A stretch of DNA of 64,000 nucleotides from positions 124,001 through 188,000 of the forward strand of contig BPGX01000004.1 of the NCBI GenBank assembly GCA_026003255.1, in the 5' to 3' direction. Below the pieces are notes generated by a model. The model was not told where the DNA came from, did no database searches, and was given only the letters and a program-made list of their open reading frames with translations. Positions 29,380 through 39,634 of the stretch are shown one piece after another (positions within the stretch are counted from its first letter, which is position 1; each line of letters opens with the position of its first letter). This DNA comes from Bacteroidia bacterium (GTDB lineage: Bacteria > Bacteroidota > Bacteroidia > B-17B0 > Aurantibacillaceae). Made by a program: the position numbers and the translations under genes.

Positions 29380-30133
29380 AATTGCTGATAAAACTTTTCA
29401 ATCCAGATTAATCTTAGGTTCAGGAAAATTCGGAACCGTTGAAGAATTTGAAGGTGCTATTATTCGTTCAAAAACCGAAATGGTTACATTAGCACTCAAA
29501 CGATTGGATAAAAATGTAACAGAAGACAAATGGCTGAATGTTTTATTAAAACATAACATACAGGTATTACCAAACACTTCTGGTGCACGTACAGCAAAAG
29601 GCGCCGTATTGGCAGCTCAATTAGCCAGAGAAGCATTGCAAACCAACTGGATTAAATTAGAAATTCACCCCGACCCAAAGTATCTAATGCCCGATCCTAT
29701 TGAAACACTTAAAGCGACAGAAATTCTTGCCAAAGATGGATTTGTAGTACTTCCGTATATCCACGCCGACCCTGTATTGTGCAAACATCTCGAAAACGTT
29801 GGTGCTGCTGCAGTGATGCCACTCGGCGCACCTATCGGAACAAATAAAGGTCTTCGCACGTTTGATTTTATCAAAATTATCATTGAGCAATCTAACTTAC
29901 CAGTAATTGTAGATGCAGGACTTGGTTTACCTTCACACGCAGCATTAGCAATGGAAATCGGCGCAGATGCGGTACTTGTGAATACGGCCATTGCTGTTGC
30001 CAAAGACCCTGCACAAATGGCAGAAGCTTTCCGATTAGCTGTAGAAGCGGGATTAAAAGGTAGAATGGCAGGTTATGGCGCTGTTTCTGAACACGCAATC
30101 GCTACATCAGGAACAGAGAATATTTATGAGTAA
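29366..30133 (+). CDS. thiG: Thiazole synthase ThiG
   Basis: ThiG makes the thiazole phosphate from deoxyxylulose phosphate, ThiS-thiocarboxylate and dehydroglycine. The 255-residue protein starts with [19 protein letters not shown] and has [20 protein letters not shown], the Schiff-base region [32 protein letters not shown], and [32 protein letters not shown]. It is the last gene of the operon: thiH and thiF do not follow, and recQ comes next on the opposite strand. Confidence 0.96.
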   Translation: MQPLKIADKTFQSRLILGSGKFGTVEEFEGAIIRSKTEMVTLALKRLDKNVTEDKWLNVLLKHNIQVLPNTSGARTAKGAVLAAQLAREALQTNWIKLEIHPDPKYLMPDPIETLKATEILAKDGFVVLPYIHADPVLCKHLENVGAAAVMPLGAPIGTNKGLRTFDFIKIIIEQSNLPVIVDAGLGLPSHAALAMEIGADAVLVNTAIAVAKDPAQMAEAFRLAVEAGLKGRMAGYGAVSEHAIATSGTENIYE

Positions 30134-30146
30134 ATAAAATTTGGAT

Positions 30147-32057
30147 TCAATTTAAAAACACTCTATCTTTTTCATCGCATCTTAAAAGATTATCATCAAT
30201 CATTTCACGAATGGCTTGAATGACAAGGTCTTTTGAATATTGCGAAAATTGATTGCAAATTTCTTCTATGCTCATTGATTGATTGTAGTGTTGAAAAAAC
30301 TCAAATAATTTATCCTTAATTGTTTCAATATTTTTTAATCTTTTCTTTTCTAAACACACATCACAATGTCCGCAAGATTCTGTATTCAACTCATCAAAGT
30401 AGTGTAATAAAAATTCTTGCCTGCAAGTATGCTTTTGTTCAGCATATTCAATCATCTTTTCGGTTAAAAACTTTCTTCTCTCTTTCAAAAAATAATAAAG
30501 TTCTTCATTAAGTTTCAGTTTTGATAGTAAGATTCTGTCTTTAAGAAAAGTAATCTTCGGCAATCCCGTCATTGGCCGGTAATACAATATGCCTTCCTTG
30601 TCTAAAAACTTCAACTGTTCAACAACAAATTTTTTGTCTCGCTTAATTCTTGCAGCAATTTCAGATTCATTAATATAAACAAATTGAGATAAAATACCAT
30701 CGTAACTTCGCAGTAATACTTTGATAATCTCTTCATATTCTGGATGTCGCAAATAAAAATCGTAAATATCTCGCTTGGATAATTCAATAAATACCTGTGA
30801 TGGATGGTAATGTTCATCTTCAATAGTTATTAATTCAAACATCTCAAGAAACTTAACACTATGAAAAAGCAGATTCATCGGTATTTTATACAATTCAGAA
30901 ATAGCACGAATGTCAAAATCAAACATCATTCCTTCTCCTTCATCAATTGCTAATTCGTAATAATTACACAAATGATTATACACGCTTTTAATTTGTTCAA
31001 TCGCAGGAAAACTCTCTTCATACATTCGCCATAATTTTTCTTTATCTGCCTCTGAATACAACAATACCGCATAAGCTGTTTTCAAGTCCCTTCCGCCTCT
31101 TCCTGCTTCCTGAAAATAACTTTCAATACTATCACTCAATTCATAGTGTATCACAAATCGAACATCTGGCTTATCAATTCCCATCCCAAAAGCATTGGTT
31201 GCCACCATTACCTGGTATTCATTCTCAATAAATTTTTGTTGCTTAAAGTATTTTTCCTCACCACTCAATCCAGCATGATAATAATCTGATCGAATTCCTT
31301 TGTTATTCAAAACATCTGCAATTTCCTTTGTTTTATTTCTACTTCTCACATAAATGATTCCTGCACCTCCAACTTTGTGAATAATTCTTTGTATTCGATC
31401 TATTTTATTTGTTTCATATAATACAATGTAATGTAGATTCTTTCTAGCAAAAGATTGCTTGAATATATTGGGAGATTTTAATTCTAATCTATCGGTAATA
31501 TCATCAATCACCTTTTCCGTTGCACTGGCTGTTAATGCAATCGTCGGGATATTGGGATTGTACAAGTGTTTTCTGATTTCGGCTATTTTCAAATAACTGG
31601 GACGAAAGTCATAGCCCCATTGAGAAATACAATGCGCCTCATCAACTGCCAATAAGCCAACTTTAAGATCCGGTAAAATCTCAACAAACGACGCTGTCTC
31701 TAATCGTTCCGGTGAAACATATAAAAACTTGTATTCATTGTCTATTGCATTTTGTATCACTTTTTCCACTTCCTTCGGATGCATTGTTGAATTGACAAAT
31801 GCTGCTGAAATACCACGTCTCTTTAAATTCATTACCTGATCTTGCATTAAGGCAATTAAAGGAGATATTACTAAAGTCATTCCATTTTCAATGGCCATTC
31901 CCGGTACCTGAAAACACACGGACTTTCCGCCTCCTGTTGGTAATAGTGCTATTGTGTCTTTCCCCGATAATACCGATAATATAATTTCTTCCTGTAAAGG
32001 TCGAAACGAATTATATTTCCAATATTGTTGTAATATCTGATAAATCTTTTCTTTCAC
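30147..32057 (-). CDS. recQ: ATP-dependent DNA helicase RecQ
   Basis: RecQ unwinds DNA 3' to 5' in recombination and repair. Motif 0 and I are FRPLQEEII and LLPTGGGKS. DEAH is AVDEAHCISQWGYDFRPSY, followed by ALTASATEKV, ATNAFGMGIDKPDVRFVIHYE and QEAGRGGRD. The zinc-binding RQC cysteines are in TCRQEFLLHYF and CGHCDVC. It lacks an HRDC domain. Start: the frame opens at GTG 32090, but that is next to the promoter of the divergent gene. GTG 32057 gives KEKIYQILQQYW, the usual RecQ beginning, and is preferred (636 residues). Neither start is ATG. Confidence 0.92.
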   Translation of the reverse strand: MKEKIYQILQQYWKYNSFRPLQEEIILSVLSGKDTIALLPTGGGKSVCFQVPGMAIENGMTLVISPLIALMQDQVMNLKRRGISAAFVNSTMHPKEVEKVIQNAIDNEYKFLYVSPERLETASFVEILPDLKVGLLAVDEAHCISQWGYDFRPSYLKIAEIRKHLYNPNIPTIALTASATEKVIDDITDRLELKSPNIFKQSFARKNLHYIVLYETNKIDRIQRIIHKVGGAGIIYVRSRNKTKEIADVLNNKGIRSDYYHAGLSGEEKYFKQQKFIENEYQVMVATNAFGMGIDKPDVRFVIHYELSDSIESYFQEAGRGGRDLKTAYAVLLYSEADKEKLWRMYEESFPAIEQIKSVYNHLCNYYELAIDEGEGMMFDFDIRAISELYKIPMNLLFHSVKFLEMFELITIEDEHYHPSQVFIELSKRDIYDFYLRHPEYEEIIKVLLRSYDGILSQFVYINESEIAARIKRDKKFVVEQLKFLDKEGILYYRPMTGLPKITFLKDRILLSKLKLNEELYYFLKERRKFLTEKMIEYAEQKHTCRQEFLLHYFDELNTESCGHCDVCLEKKRLKNIETIKDKLFEFFQHYNQSMSIEEICNQFSQYSKDLVIQAIREMIDDNLLRCDEKDRVFLN

Positions 32058-32090
32058 AACACAAGCGTTTTTATTAGTAAAATTGAGCAC

Positions 32091-32098
32091 TAATTTTG
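32091..32098 (+). promoter_or_regulatory. -7 promoter box of the LTA-synthase-like gene
   Basis: TAATTTTG followed by C is a perfect TAnnTTTG match ending 20 bases before the ATG at 32119 and excludes the longer frame starting at 32083. Confidence 0.55.
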
Positions 32099-32118
32099 CT
32101 CAAAATTACACATTTTTA

Positions 32119-34020
32119 ATGACCAACATTCTGTTTCATCGCGGTAAAGTTTTATTACTCTGGCTATTTTATAACGTTGTCTTATTTCAATTGACAAGGT
32201 TTTTAATGTTGGTATATCATTATGAACATTTCAAAAATTTAAAAGGGCTACAATTATGGCATATTTTTATAGGGGGCTGTCGTTTCGATTGGATTGTGAT
32301 TGTTATTGGTAATGCTTTTTTAATACTGCTTTTTCTTTTGCCTTTCTCGCTAATAACACATCGTAGGATTTTTAAATTATTCTCATCTATAAGTTTTATC
32401 ATCATTCATTTGATGTTGTTACTTAATCTGGCAGATATCCCGTACTACACATTTATTCACAAACGTTCTACTTTTGATCTGCTTTATCAACTGGGTGGAC
32501 AAACGGATATTATTAAGCAAATTCCTGCATACGTGCGAGATTATTGGTATTTCTTTATATTATTTTTTATTTTAATTTATATCAATCACAGAGTTTATCA
32601 AAAATTATGTAAGTATTTAAATGAACAAACATTCTTCATTTCTTTAAATACAAAAAACGTACTTATTTATTCAACAACTGTAATAGTCACTATTGGACTT
32701 TCCATCATTTCCATTCGTGGCGGATTACAAAGAATTCCTCTGGACATAGTAGATGCCGGATTTTACGCAGAACCTGAATATACGGCATTGGTTTTAAATA
32801 CTCCATTTACAATTATCAAATCCATTGAACAAAAATCTTTACTAACATACGATTACTTCAATGAAAACGAAAACATTCAACATCTCCACCAAATCAAGCA
32901 TTATCCGTTTGACTCGATGCAAAAGAAAAACATCGTTATCATCATTTTAGAGAGTTTTTCAAAAGAATACACTGCATTGGGAAAAAGAAAATCATTCACA
33001 CCTTTCCTTGATAGTTTGATGCAATATTCTATTGTATTTGAAAATTGCTGGAGTAACGGAACAAAATCCATTGAAGGCATTCCTGCTATCCTATCTTCAA
33101 TGCCCAGCTGGATGGATAATCCATTCATTAATTCACTGTATTGTAATAACAAAACGCATTCATTTCCTGCTTTGTTGAAAAAAGAAAGTTATTACTCTGC
33201 CTTTTTTCACGGAGGAATCAACGGCACTATGAACTTTGATGCTTATGCCAAACAAGCAGGATTTGACAACTACTACGGAAAAAACGAATATGGTGTTGAT
33301 AAAGATTTTGATGGATTCTGGGGAATATGGGATGAACCTTTTCTTCAATATGCTGCAAAAAAAATTTCTCAATTTCCGCAACCCTTTTTAGCTAGTATTT
33401 TTACATTGAGTTCTCATCATCCTTTCAATGTTCCTGAAAAATATAAAAATGTCTTGCCCAAAGGTTCATTGCCCATTCATCAATGCATTGCTTATACCGA
33501 TTTATCATTAAAGAAATTTTTTCACACTATACATAAAGAAAAATGGTACAACAATTCTATTTTTGTAATAACGGCTGATCATACAGGTATCTCTGAAGAT
33601 GTTTATTATTCAAGCATTGCAGGAAGGTATCAAATTCCCCTCATTATTTTTGATCCGAAAAATCCTTCTCAACAAATTGAAAAAAACATTATACAACAAA
33701 TCGATATTCTTCCCACTATTCTTTATCTATTGAAGTATCCACATTCGTTTTTCTCCTTTGGAAATAATTTTTACGACAATGAAATTCCACATTGGGCTTT
33801 ATTTTACGAGAGTGGAAATTATTATTTAGTAAACGATAGCACTCTGAATTTTTTCAATCAATTTTCATATCAGAAAAGTATAGATTATAGAAACCAAAAT
33901 ATTATAGAACTGCTTTTAGATTCCCTTTCACAGAAAAAATCAGAAGAGTTGATTAAAAGAATAGTTCAATCTTACAATAATAGAATGATTAAAAATGATA
34001 TTTTTCAGTTGTTTAATTAA
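32119..34020 (+). CDS. LTA synthase-like membrane phosphotransferase (alkaline phosphatase superfamily)
   Basis: The 633-residue protein has five N-terminal membrane helices (to about residue 210) and a large extracytoplasmic sulfatase-type domain. Metal and catalytic motifs include NIVIIILESFSKEY, the nucleophile Thr315 in NGTKSIEGIPAILSS, FFHGGINGTMNFD, TLSSHHPFNVPEKY and FVITADHTG, all as in LtaS/MdoB phosphoglycerol transferases. Gram-negative Bacteroidota do not make teichoic acid, so the true acceptor is probably another glycan or lipid; this is inferred. It overlaps the end of the convergent GLPGLI gene by 8 bases. Confidence 0.88.
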   Translation: MTNILFHRGKVLLLWLFYNVVLFQLTRFLMLVYHYEHFKNLKGLQLWHIFIGGCRFDWIVIVIGNAFLILLFLLPFSLITHRRIFKLFSSISFIIIHLMLLLNLADIPYYTFIHKRSTFDLLYQLGGQTDIIKQIPAYVRDYWYFFILFFILIYINHRVYQKLCKYLNEQTFFISLNTKNVLIYSTTVIVTIGLSIISIRGGLQRIPLDIVDAGFYAEPEYTALVLNTPFTIIKSIEQKSLLTYDYFNENENIQHLHQIKHYPFDSMQKKNIVIIILESFSKEYTALGKRKSFTPFLDSLMQYSIVFENCWSNGTKSIEGIPAILSSMPSWMDNPFINSLYCNNKTHSFPALLKKESYYSAFFHGGINGTMNFDAYAKQAGFDNYYGKNEYGVDKDFDGFWGIWDEPFLQYAAKKISQFPQPFLASIFTLSSHHPFNVPEKYKNVLPKGSLPIHQCIAYTDLSLKKFFHTIHKEKWYNNSIFVITADHTGISEDVYYSSIAGRYQIPLIIFDPKNPSQQIEKNIIQQIDILPTILYLLKYPHSFFSFGNNFYDNEIPHWALFYESGNYYLVNDSTLNFFNQFSYQKSIDYRNQNIIELLLDSLSQKKSEELIKRIVQSYNNRMIKNDIFQLFN

Positions 34021-34735
34021 TTCCACCAAAATTCAATTGTATTGTTAGTTCATCCCACTTTGATTTTCTATTTTGACTTTTCAAATAATTAAACAATTGC
34101 TGTGTTGATTGTGTTTTTTTGTATTTAGGAATACGAAAAATCTTTTCGGATGGTTTTGTAAATTCCACAGATTTTGCAAAATAAACGATCCCTCCATCTT
34201 CTGTAGCCAGTCCCAATACTGCGCCCGGCAAGCCACTGAAACTTTCCGGTCCTACCGACGCAGGAATTGAAATAGCTATCCACGCATAAATGCGAGATGA
34301 ATCGTTTTCAGGCCATACCAATTGTAAACATTCATAACCTGCAATTTTTCTTTTTTTACCAGTATACTTCCATTTTCGAACAGGAATACTATCTTTTAAA
34401 ACAAATATCTCTCCGAATATATCTTTGAAAGTAATTCGTTCTTGCTTCTTGAAATTTGTGTAAACCTTGTTACTTGAAGTAGCCCATTGCATCCAGGTCA
34501 TTTTATTATCCTCTTTTGGCAAGAAAACAGACATTGTATCATTAAAGTAAAGTTCAAATGTTTCTGTTTTGATTTTAATACTTTGATCTTCTTCAATCCA
34601 TTCTTTCAACCACTGAATTTTTGAAAATCGTTTTAATAAATTTGTTCTTCTTTCATAAACAACTTTTCCATACTGCAATTGTGCATTAAGAAGTTCAGTT
34701 AAAATTAGCATTATTAAAATCAAAATGTTATTCAT
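34013..34735 (-). CDS. GLPGLI family exported protein
   Basis: A signal peptide (MNNILILIMLILTELLNAQ) precedes 240 residues with the family motif GPESFSGLPGAVLGLA and the usual preceding RIYAWIAISIPASVGP. GLPGLI proteins are Bacteroidota-specific and usually encoded behind an outer-membrane beta-barrel gene, as here, where the barrel gene's stop overlaps the start. They are thought to be periplasmic partners of that barrel; the function is unknown. An ATG six codons earlier (34753) is also possible. Confidence 0.85.
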   Translation of the reverse strand: MNNILILIMLILTELLNAQLQYGKVVYERRTNLLKRFSKIQWLKEWIEEDQSIKIKTETFELYFNDTMSVFLPKEDNKMTWMQWATSSNKVYTNFKKQERITFKDIFGEIFVLKDSIPVRKWKYTGKKRKIAGYECLQLVWPENDSSRIYAWIAISIPASVGPESFSGLPGAVLGLATEDGGIVYFAKSVEFTKPSEKIFRIPKYKKTQSTQQLFNYLKSQNRKSKWDELTIQLNFGGIN

Positions 34736-37490
34736 CGTCTTCATCTGTTTCAACTTGTCCAGTGATATTAAATTGATAAGTGAGTTGTATTAAAAAGTAT
34801 TGACGAATGATGTTAATCTTCTTATCTGTAATCACATTAGAATATACTTCTCTTTGAATAGAAATATTTTGATTCAACAGGTCATAAGCTAAGAGAGAAA
34901 TTTTCAACCGTTTCTTTTTATCTACTTTTACACCTGCCGATGCATTCCATATAATAGGATTTTGATTGAAGCCAGCACTAAAATTTTTATATTGCCTCCA
35001 ATTCACATCTGTTGAAATTTGAAATCGACTGTTCCATTCAAAACTTGTATTAAATGAAAAATAAAAAGTATAATAGGGCTGGTTACTCATTTGGTTTAAT
35101 GTTGAAACCGGTATATTGTAAGCAACACTTGCATTTATGTCTGTATTCCAGGTCCACTTTTCTTTATTGAAATCAGTACCTAAATTCAGACCCGTATAAT
35201 AGGTTTGATTAAATGTTTTATTCATCAGAAAATTAATATAATTCACTCGTTTTGAATTATTGTATTCGAAGAAAGGACCAATAAAAAGAGTATTTTTGAA
35301 TAATCGGAATGAACCACTCACATTGAAGTTGAAATTGTAATTGTCTCTGACATTTATAGTTTGCGAAATGCTTCTTCCGGCAGAGTCGTAGTGAGTAGCA
35401 TTGGCAAAATCAATTTCACTGTAAGTATATCTTGTAGAAAACCAAAAATAAGAATTTGAAATGGGCTTATACGTGTAAGCGTTCATTGAAAAATTATGAT
35501 GGATAGTAGGAATTAATTCAGGATTACCAATTACAATAAAATTGGGATTGTTGTTATTCCGAACTGGTTGCAGTTTATTCAAATCAGGTACCTGTGAACT
35601 TGTCCTGTAATTCATTCTAAAAAAAGTTGTTTTATTGGGCTTTATGCTGATGTTGAAGTATGGTAACCAATTTTGAACGGAATACTTAATATTCGTATTG
35701 TCATAAAAACTAAAATTTTGTATATTGAAATCTCTAAACCTTGTGCCACTTGAAATACTAATCTTTTTTAACTTATAACTGACACCAGCAGATGGTTGAT
35801 GCATAAAATATCTGGGAAAAAAACGATTGGAAAAGGTTATATCAAACAAAACAAAATCATTGGTTGAATCAGCATTATACGTATCCCATTTACTTTGACC
35901 ATCCGAAAATTCATACTCGTAATTTAAATTCACACTCCATTTTTCTCCAATTGGTTCTGTAAACGATGAATTTATCTTATGAAGAAGAGTATAAGACAAG
36001 TGATCTTTTTTCTGTCTAAAGTCAGGTAATACTGGAAGCGAAACAAAATAATTATTAGTAGAAATTAGTTTTCCATCTCTTTCAACTTCATTATACTGGA
36101 GTTTATACTGCATTGAAAACAACCGATCTTTTTTCTTAAACTTTTTTTCCCATTCAATTGATGAAATACTTGTTTTTTTATTGCTATTAAAAGAATTTTC
36201 TGTAATAGTTTCTCTAAATTGTTTTTCTCTTAAATCTGAGTAAAGAATATCTTCATTGTAGGTGTTTTTAATTTTAGAATATTGAAAATTTTGATTAAAA
36301 ACTAGGTCAGACAAACTATCTATTTTATATTCAATATTCAAATTGATGATATGATTATCTTCTTTATTGAATGCTGTACTGTTTAATTCTGTATAATAAG
36401 TAGAATCTCTCAGGAAAAACTGACTTCGTTCAGATCTTATAACCCTTAAATATTTTTGATTAAAGGTATAATTGCCATTTAACTTTATTTTCCTGAACTT
36501 TTCATTGAAATATACTCCTCCTTTTGTAAGCTGCGGAATTCCATTATCTTCATCGTTTGTAATTAAAAACATATCATCATCTGTTTCAATATAGTTATAC
36601 TCATTTTCTAAACCATACCTATCAATATCGCTCCACGATAAACGAAAATTAGGTGTATTCCCACTCATACCAAAAATGGAAAGTTTATGTTTATCTCTAA
36701 AACGATTAAACAGCAATTTTGATTCATAAAATTTTTTGGCATCACTTCCAGCCATTAATGTTCCGAAATATCCTTTTTTTGCTTCTTCTTTTAACTGAAT
36801 ATTCAATATCTGCAAGGTCTCTTTATCTTGATTATCTGTCGTTTCTGTATTTTTTTGTTCGTAGGCCTGAATGGTCTCTACCTGCTTAGCTTGCAGATTC
36901 TTTGTTGCAACAGTGGGATCACTGCCAAAAAATTCATCGCCATCTACCAACACTTTATCTACTTCTCTTCCTTGAAAAGTAATTTTCCCTTTGGAATCAA
37001 CCTGTATTCCTGGTAATTTTTTTAAAAGGTCTTCTACAGTTGCATCTGGTTTTACCTTAAAAGAATCTGCAACGTACACCAATGTATCACCTTTATAATA
37101 AACTGGTTCTTTATCAGCATAAATAACAATTTCATCCAGTTGATATTCTTTTGGCGGCAATATTATCTTTCCAAAATCCAACTCTCTATTTTGTTCATTA
37201 CCTAAAACAAAATAAATTTTTTCTGAAAAATCCGGATGCAAAAAAACAATTTGAAAAGTATCTTTTGGTAAATTCACTTCAAAATAACCCTTTTCATCTG
37301 TTCTTGTATGATGCACAATCGTTGAATCCGAAAAACGAATAGATAATATCAACACATTGGGTACGCTTTGTTTTTTCGCTGTGTCTATAATACTTCCTTT
37401 GATATTGATTACGTTTTGAGAATATACAATACCTGAATACATCATTAAAAAAACAAATAAAACAAAAATGTAAGATTTCAACTTATTCAT
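34728..37490 (-). CDS. Outer membrane beta-barrel protein with carboxypeptidase-regulatory N-domain
   Basis: This is a TonB-receptor-like protein of 920 residues. A signal peptide (MNKLKSYIFVLFVFLMMYSGIVYSQ) is followed by a carboxypeptidase-regulatory-like beta sandwich (GSIIDTAKKQSVPNVLILS, TDEKGYFEVNLP). A plug-like region follows (DTLVYVADSFKVKPDATVEDLLKKLPGIQVDSKGKITFQGREVDKVLVDGDEFF in segments). The rest is a long barrel of alternating aromatic strands ending in a acidic tail (VETDEDDE). It pairs with the GLPGLI gene. The ligand is unknown. The start at 37490 is chosen over 37496 because it gives the cleaner signal peptide. Confidence 0.88.
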   Translation of the reverse strand: MNKLKSYIFVLFVFLMMYSGIVYSQNVINIKGSIIDTAKKQSVPNVLILSIRFSDSTIVHHTRTDEKGYFEVNLPKDTFQIVFLHPDFSEKIYFVLGNEQNRELDFGKIILPPKEYQLDEIVIYADKEPVYYKGDTLVYVADSFKVKPDATVEDLLKKLPGIQVDSKGKITFQGREVDKVLVDGDEFFGSDPTVATKNLQAKQVETIQAYEQKNTETTDNQDKETLQILNIQLKEEAKKGYFGTLMAGSDAKKFYESKLLFNRFRDKHKLSIFGMSGNTPNFRLSWSDIDRYGLENEYNYIETDDDMFLITNDEDNGIPQLTKGGVYFNEKFRKIKLNGNYTFNQKYLRVIRSERSQFFLRDSTYYTELNSTAFNKEDNHIINLNIEYKIDSLSDLVFNQNFQYSKIKNTYNEDILYSDLREKQFRETITENSFNSNKKTSISSIEWEKKFKKKDRLFSMQYKLQYNEVERDGKLISTNNYFVSLPVLPDFRQKKDHLSYTLLHKINSSFTEPIGEKWSVNLNYEYEFSDGQSKWDTYNADSTNDFVLFDITFSNRFFPRYFMHQPSAGVSYKLKKISISSGTRFRDFNIQNFSFYDNTNIKYSVQNWLPYFNISIKPNKTTFFRMNYRTSSQVPDLNKLQPVRNNNNPNFIVIGNPELIPTIHHNFSMNAYTYKPISNSYFWFSTRYTYSEIDFANATHYDSAGRSISQTINVRDNYNFNFNVSGSFRLFKNTLFIGPFFEYNNSKRVNYINFLMNKTFNQTYYTGLNLGTDFNKEKWTWNTDINASVAYNIPVSTLNQMSNQPYYTFYFSFNTSFEWNSRFQISTDVNWRQYKNFSAGFNQNPIIWNASAGVKVDKKKRLKISLLAYDLLNQNISIQREVYSNVITDKKINIIRQYFLIQLTYQFNITGQVETDEDDE

Positions 37491-37503
37491 AAACATTGCT
37501 TCA

Positions 37504-37511
37504 CAAAAATA
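37504..37511 (-). promoter_or_regulatory. -7 promoter box of the barrel-GLPGLI pair
   Basis: The minus strand reads TATTTTTG, a perfect TAnnTTTG match, ending 13 bases before the ATG at 37490. It is back to back with the plus-strand box at 37542. Confidence 0.5.
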
Positions 37512-37541
37512 AACATTCTAAAAAACATCTCAAAAATTCAC

Positions 37542-37549
37542 TACTTTTG
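37542..37549 (+). promoter_or_regulatory. -7 promoter box of the YdcF-like gene
   Basis: TACTTTTG followed by CC is a perfect match that ends only 4 bases before the ATG at 37554, suggesting a leaderless or near-leaderless transcript. Confidence 0.6.
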
Positions 37550-37553
37550 CCTT

Positions 37554-38309
37554 ATGTTCTTCTATCTCTCTAAAATACTGGCTTTCTTGATAATGCCATT
37601 ATTCTGGATTTTTGCCCTTTTTATTTATTCATTTTTCTCAAAGCATCGTTCTAAAATACAATTTTTTGCTCTACTGCTTTTATACTTTTGTTCCAATGCT
37701 TTCATCGTAGATGAAATTGGAAGATGGTGGGAAAAATATCCTATTCCTCAACTGAACCAAACTTACGAAATTGGCATCGTTCTCGGCGGTATCGGTAAAA
37801 TAGACCCTACTGAAAAAAGAATAGAATTTACCAATAGTGCAGACCGTTTACTCAAGGCATTAGAACTATACAAATCAGGCAAAATCAAAAAAATTCTTAT
37901 CACTGGCGGATCCGGAAGTGTGCTACATCCAGAAGACAAAGAATCCATTTACATTTATCAATATCTTAAAAACGTTCAAGTACCCGATAGCGATATCATT
38001 ATCGAAAACGAATCAAAAAATACCTATGAAAATGCTGTGTTTTCAAAACGTTTATTAGATTCGTTACATGTTCCAACTAAAAACATTGTTTTAATAACTT
38101 CTGCATATCATCTACGAAGAAGTGTTGCAATCTTTGAAAAACAAGGATTCCAAAGCATTATCCCCTATCCTGCGGAAAGAACCAGTGGTCCCAGAAAATT
38201 TGAATTGGATCATTGTTTGCTTCCTCATCCAGATGCTATGAGCACGCTCTATAAATACATTCACGAATGGATTGGACTCATTGTCTACAAACTAAAAGGT
38301 TATGCTTAA
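37554..38309 (+). CDS. YdcF/SanA-like (DUF218) membrane protein
   Basis: Two N-terminal membrane helices precede a DUF218 domain in this 251-residue protein: IGIVLGGIGK, ADRLLKALELYKSGKIKKILITGGSGS, IIENESKNTYENAVFSKRLL, LITSAYHLRRSVAIFEKQGF, YPAE. The family is linked to envelope functions and its enzymatic role is unproven. The N-terminus (YLSKILAFLIMPLFWI) matches the family's usual start, so ATG 37554 is chosen even though it is almost at the predicted transcription start. The end overlaps DUF2851 by 8 bases. Confidence 0.85.
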   Translation: MFFYLSKILAFLIMPLFWIFALFIYSFFSKHRSKIQFFALLLLYFCSNAFIVDEIGRWWEKYPIPQLNQTYEIGIVLGGIGKIDPTEKRIEFTNSADRLLKALELYKSGKIKKILITGGSGSVLHPEDKESIYIYQYLKNVQVPDSDIIIENESKNTYENAVFSKRLLDSLHVPTKNIVLITSAYHLRRSVAIFEKQGFQSIIPYPAERTSGPRKFELDHCLLPHPDAMSTLYKYIHEWIGLIVYKLKGYA

Positions 38310-39573
38310 TGAACAACTCCTTTATGTGATTTGGAAATACAAAATCTTCAAAACGTATCCTCTCAAAACAATCAGTAATAAAACCGTCGAAATCCTTCAC
38401 CCCGGAGAACATAATACCAATTCTGGTCCCGATTTTCTTAATGCACGAATTCAATTAGATTCTATCCAATGGGCAGGTAATATTGAAATCCACCAAAAAA
38501 CCTCGGACTTTCTCAAACATCAACACCAACACGATAAAAACTACCATTCTCTTATTTTACACGTCGTTTACGAACACGATACGACACTCCCTCTGCCTCA
38601 TCCTGTTGAAATCATTGAACTGAAACACTTTATTGCCGAACATACCATTCAACAATACAATAATCTTATCAAAAACACTTCTTCCCCCGCCTGCATCCAT
38701 CAATGGAACTCAATTGATAACATTATCATAAATAATTGGCTATCCCGCTTATTCGTCCAACGTTTAGAACAAAAATATCAGCAAATACACCAATACTTTG
38801 AACAAACAAAAAGTTATCAGGAAACCTTTTATCGCTTGTTTTGCAGACATCTTGGCTTCAAAGTCAACAATGAAACATTTGAAAAATTAGCCGAAAAACT
38901 ACCTTTAAGCATCTTACTCAAACATTCCGACAGGTTAGATTTAATAGAAGCTTTAATTTATGGCACCGCTGGCTTTCTAAACAAACACTACAAAGATAAT
39001 TACCTCACACACTTACAAAACGAATTTGAATTTTTAAAGAAAAAATATTCTATTGAACCTATTGAAGAACATCACTGGAAATTTGCCAGAATGCGTCCAG
39101 CAAATTTTCCTTCGCTTCGATTACATCAATTAGCTCTTTTCATTCATCAATTTCCCAAACTCTTTCACGACCCTGCTACTTTTTTTACTGACAAAAACAA
39201 CTTGCAAAAATTATCCGTTACTCCACAAAACTACTTCAAAAATCACCTTACGTTTGATGAAGATAAATTTACACACACGACTTATCATTTTGGTGAAACA
39301 TCTACTCATCTTATTTTCATTAATGTGGTCATTCCATATCTTTTCTTTTATGGAAAAAGTACCGGAAACGAATACTATCAAAATCTCGCATTGGATTACG
39401 CAGAACAATTACCCGCCGAAGACAATGCTATCATCCGAAAATTTTCACCGGCTTCAAAATATATCCAAACAGTCACGCACTCTCAAGCATTGTTAGAATT
39501 ATATCCCAACTATTGTGAGAAAAAACGTTGCACAGAATGTAACATTGGTGTAAAAATCTTAAATACTGAGTAA
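38302..39573 (+). CDS. DUF2851 family protein
   Basis: This 423-residue soluble protein matches Bacteroidota DUF2851: [13 protein letters not shown] at the start, then [72 protein letters not shown], and a C-terminal Cys cluster [12 protein letters not shown] that may bind metal. The N-terminal GPDF..A...WAG.IE motif is reminiscent of restriction-endonuclease-like folds, but no activity is established. It overlaps the preceding YdcF-like gene. Confidence 0.85.
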   Translation: MLNEQLLYVIWKYKIFKTYPLKTISNKTVEILHPGEHNTNSGPDFLNARIQLDSIQWAGNIEIHQKTSDFLKHQHQHDKNYHSLILHVVYEHDTTLPLPHPVEIIELKHFIAEHTIQQYNNLIKNTSSPACIHQWNSIDNIIINNWLSRLFVQRLEQKYQQIHQYFEQTKSYQETFYRLFCRHLGFKVNNETFEKLAEKLPLSILLKHSDRLDLIEALIYGTAGFLNKHYKDNYLTHLQNEFEFLKKKYSIEPIEEHHWKFARMRPANFPSLRLHQLALFIHQFPKLFHDPATFFTDKNNLQKLSVTPQNYFKNHLTFDEDKFTHTTYHFGETSTHLIFINVVIPYLFFYGKSTGNEYYQNLALDYAEQLPAEDNAIIRKFSPASKYIQTVTHSQALLELYPNYCEKKRCTECNIGVKILNTE

Positions 39574-39608
39574 ATGCCCGTTTTACTTATTTCTTCCTAA
39601 TATTTTAG

Positions 39609-39616
39609 TACTTTTG
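39609..39616 (+). promoter_or_regulatory. -7 promoter box of rocD
   Basis: TACTTTTG followed by CA is a perfect TAnnTTTG match ending 18 bases before ATG 39635 and excludes the TTG start at 39614. Confidence 0.6.
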
Positions 39617-39634
39617 CACAAACAAAAACATCTT

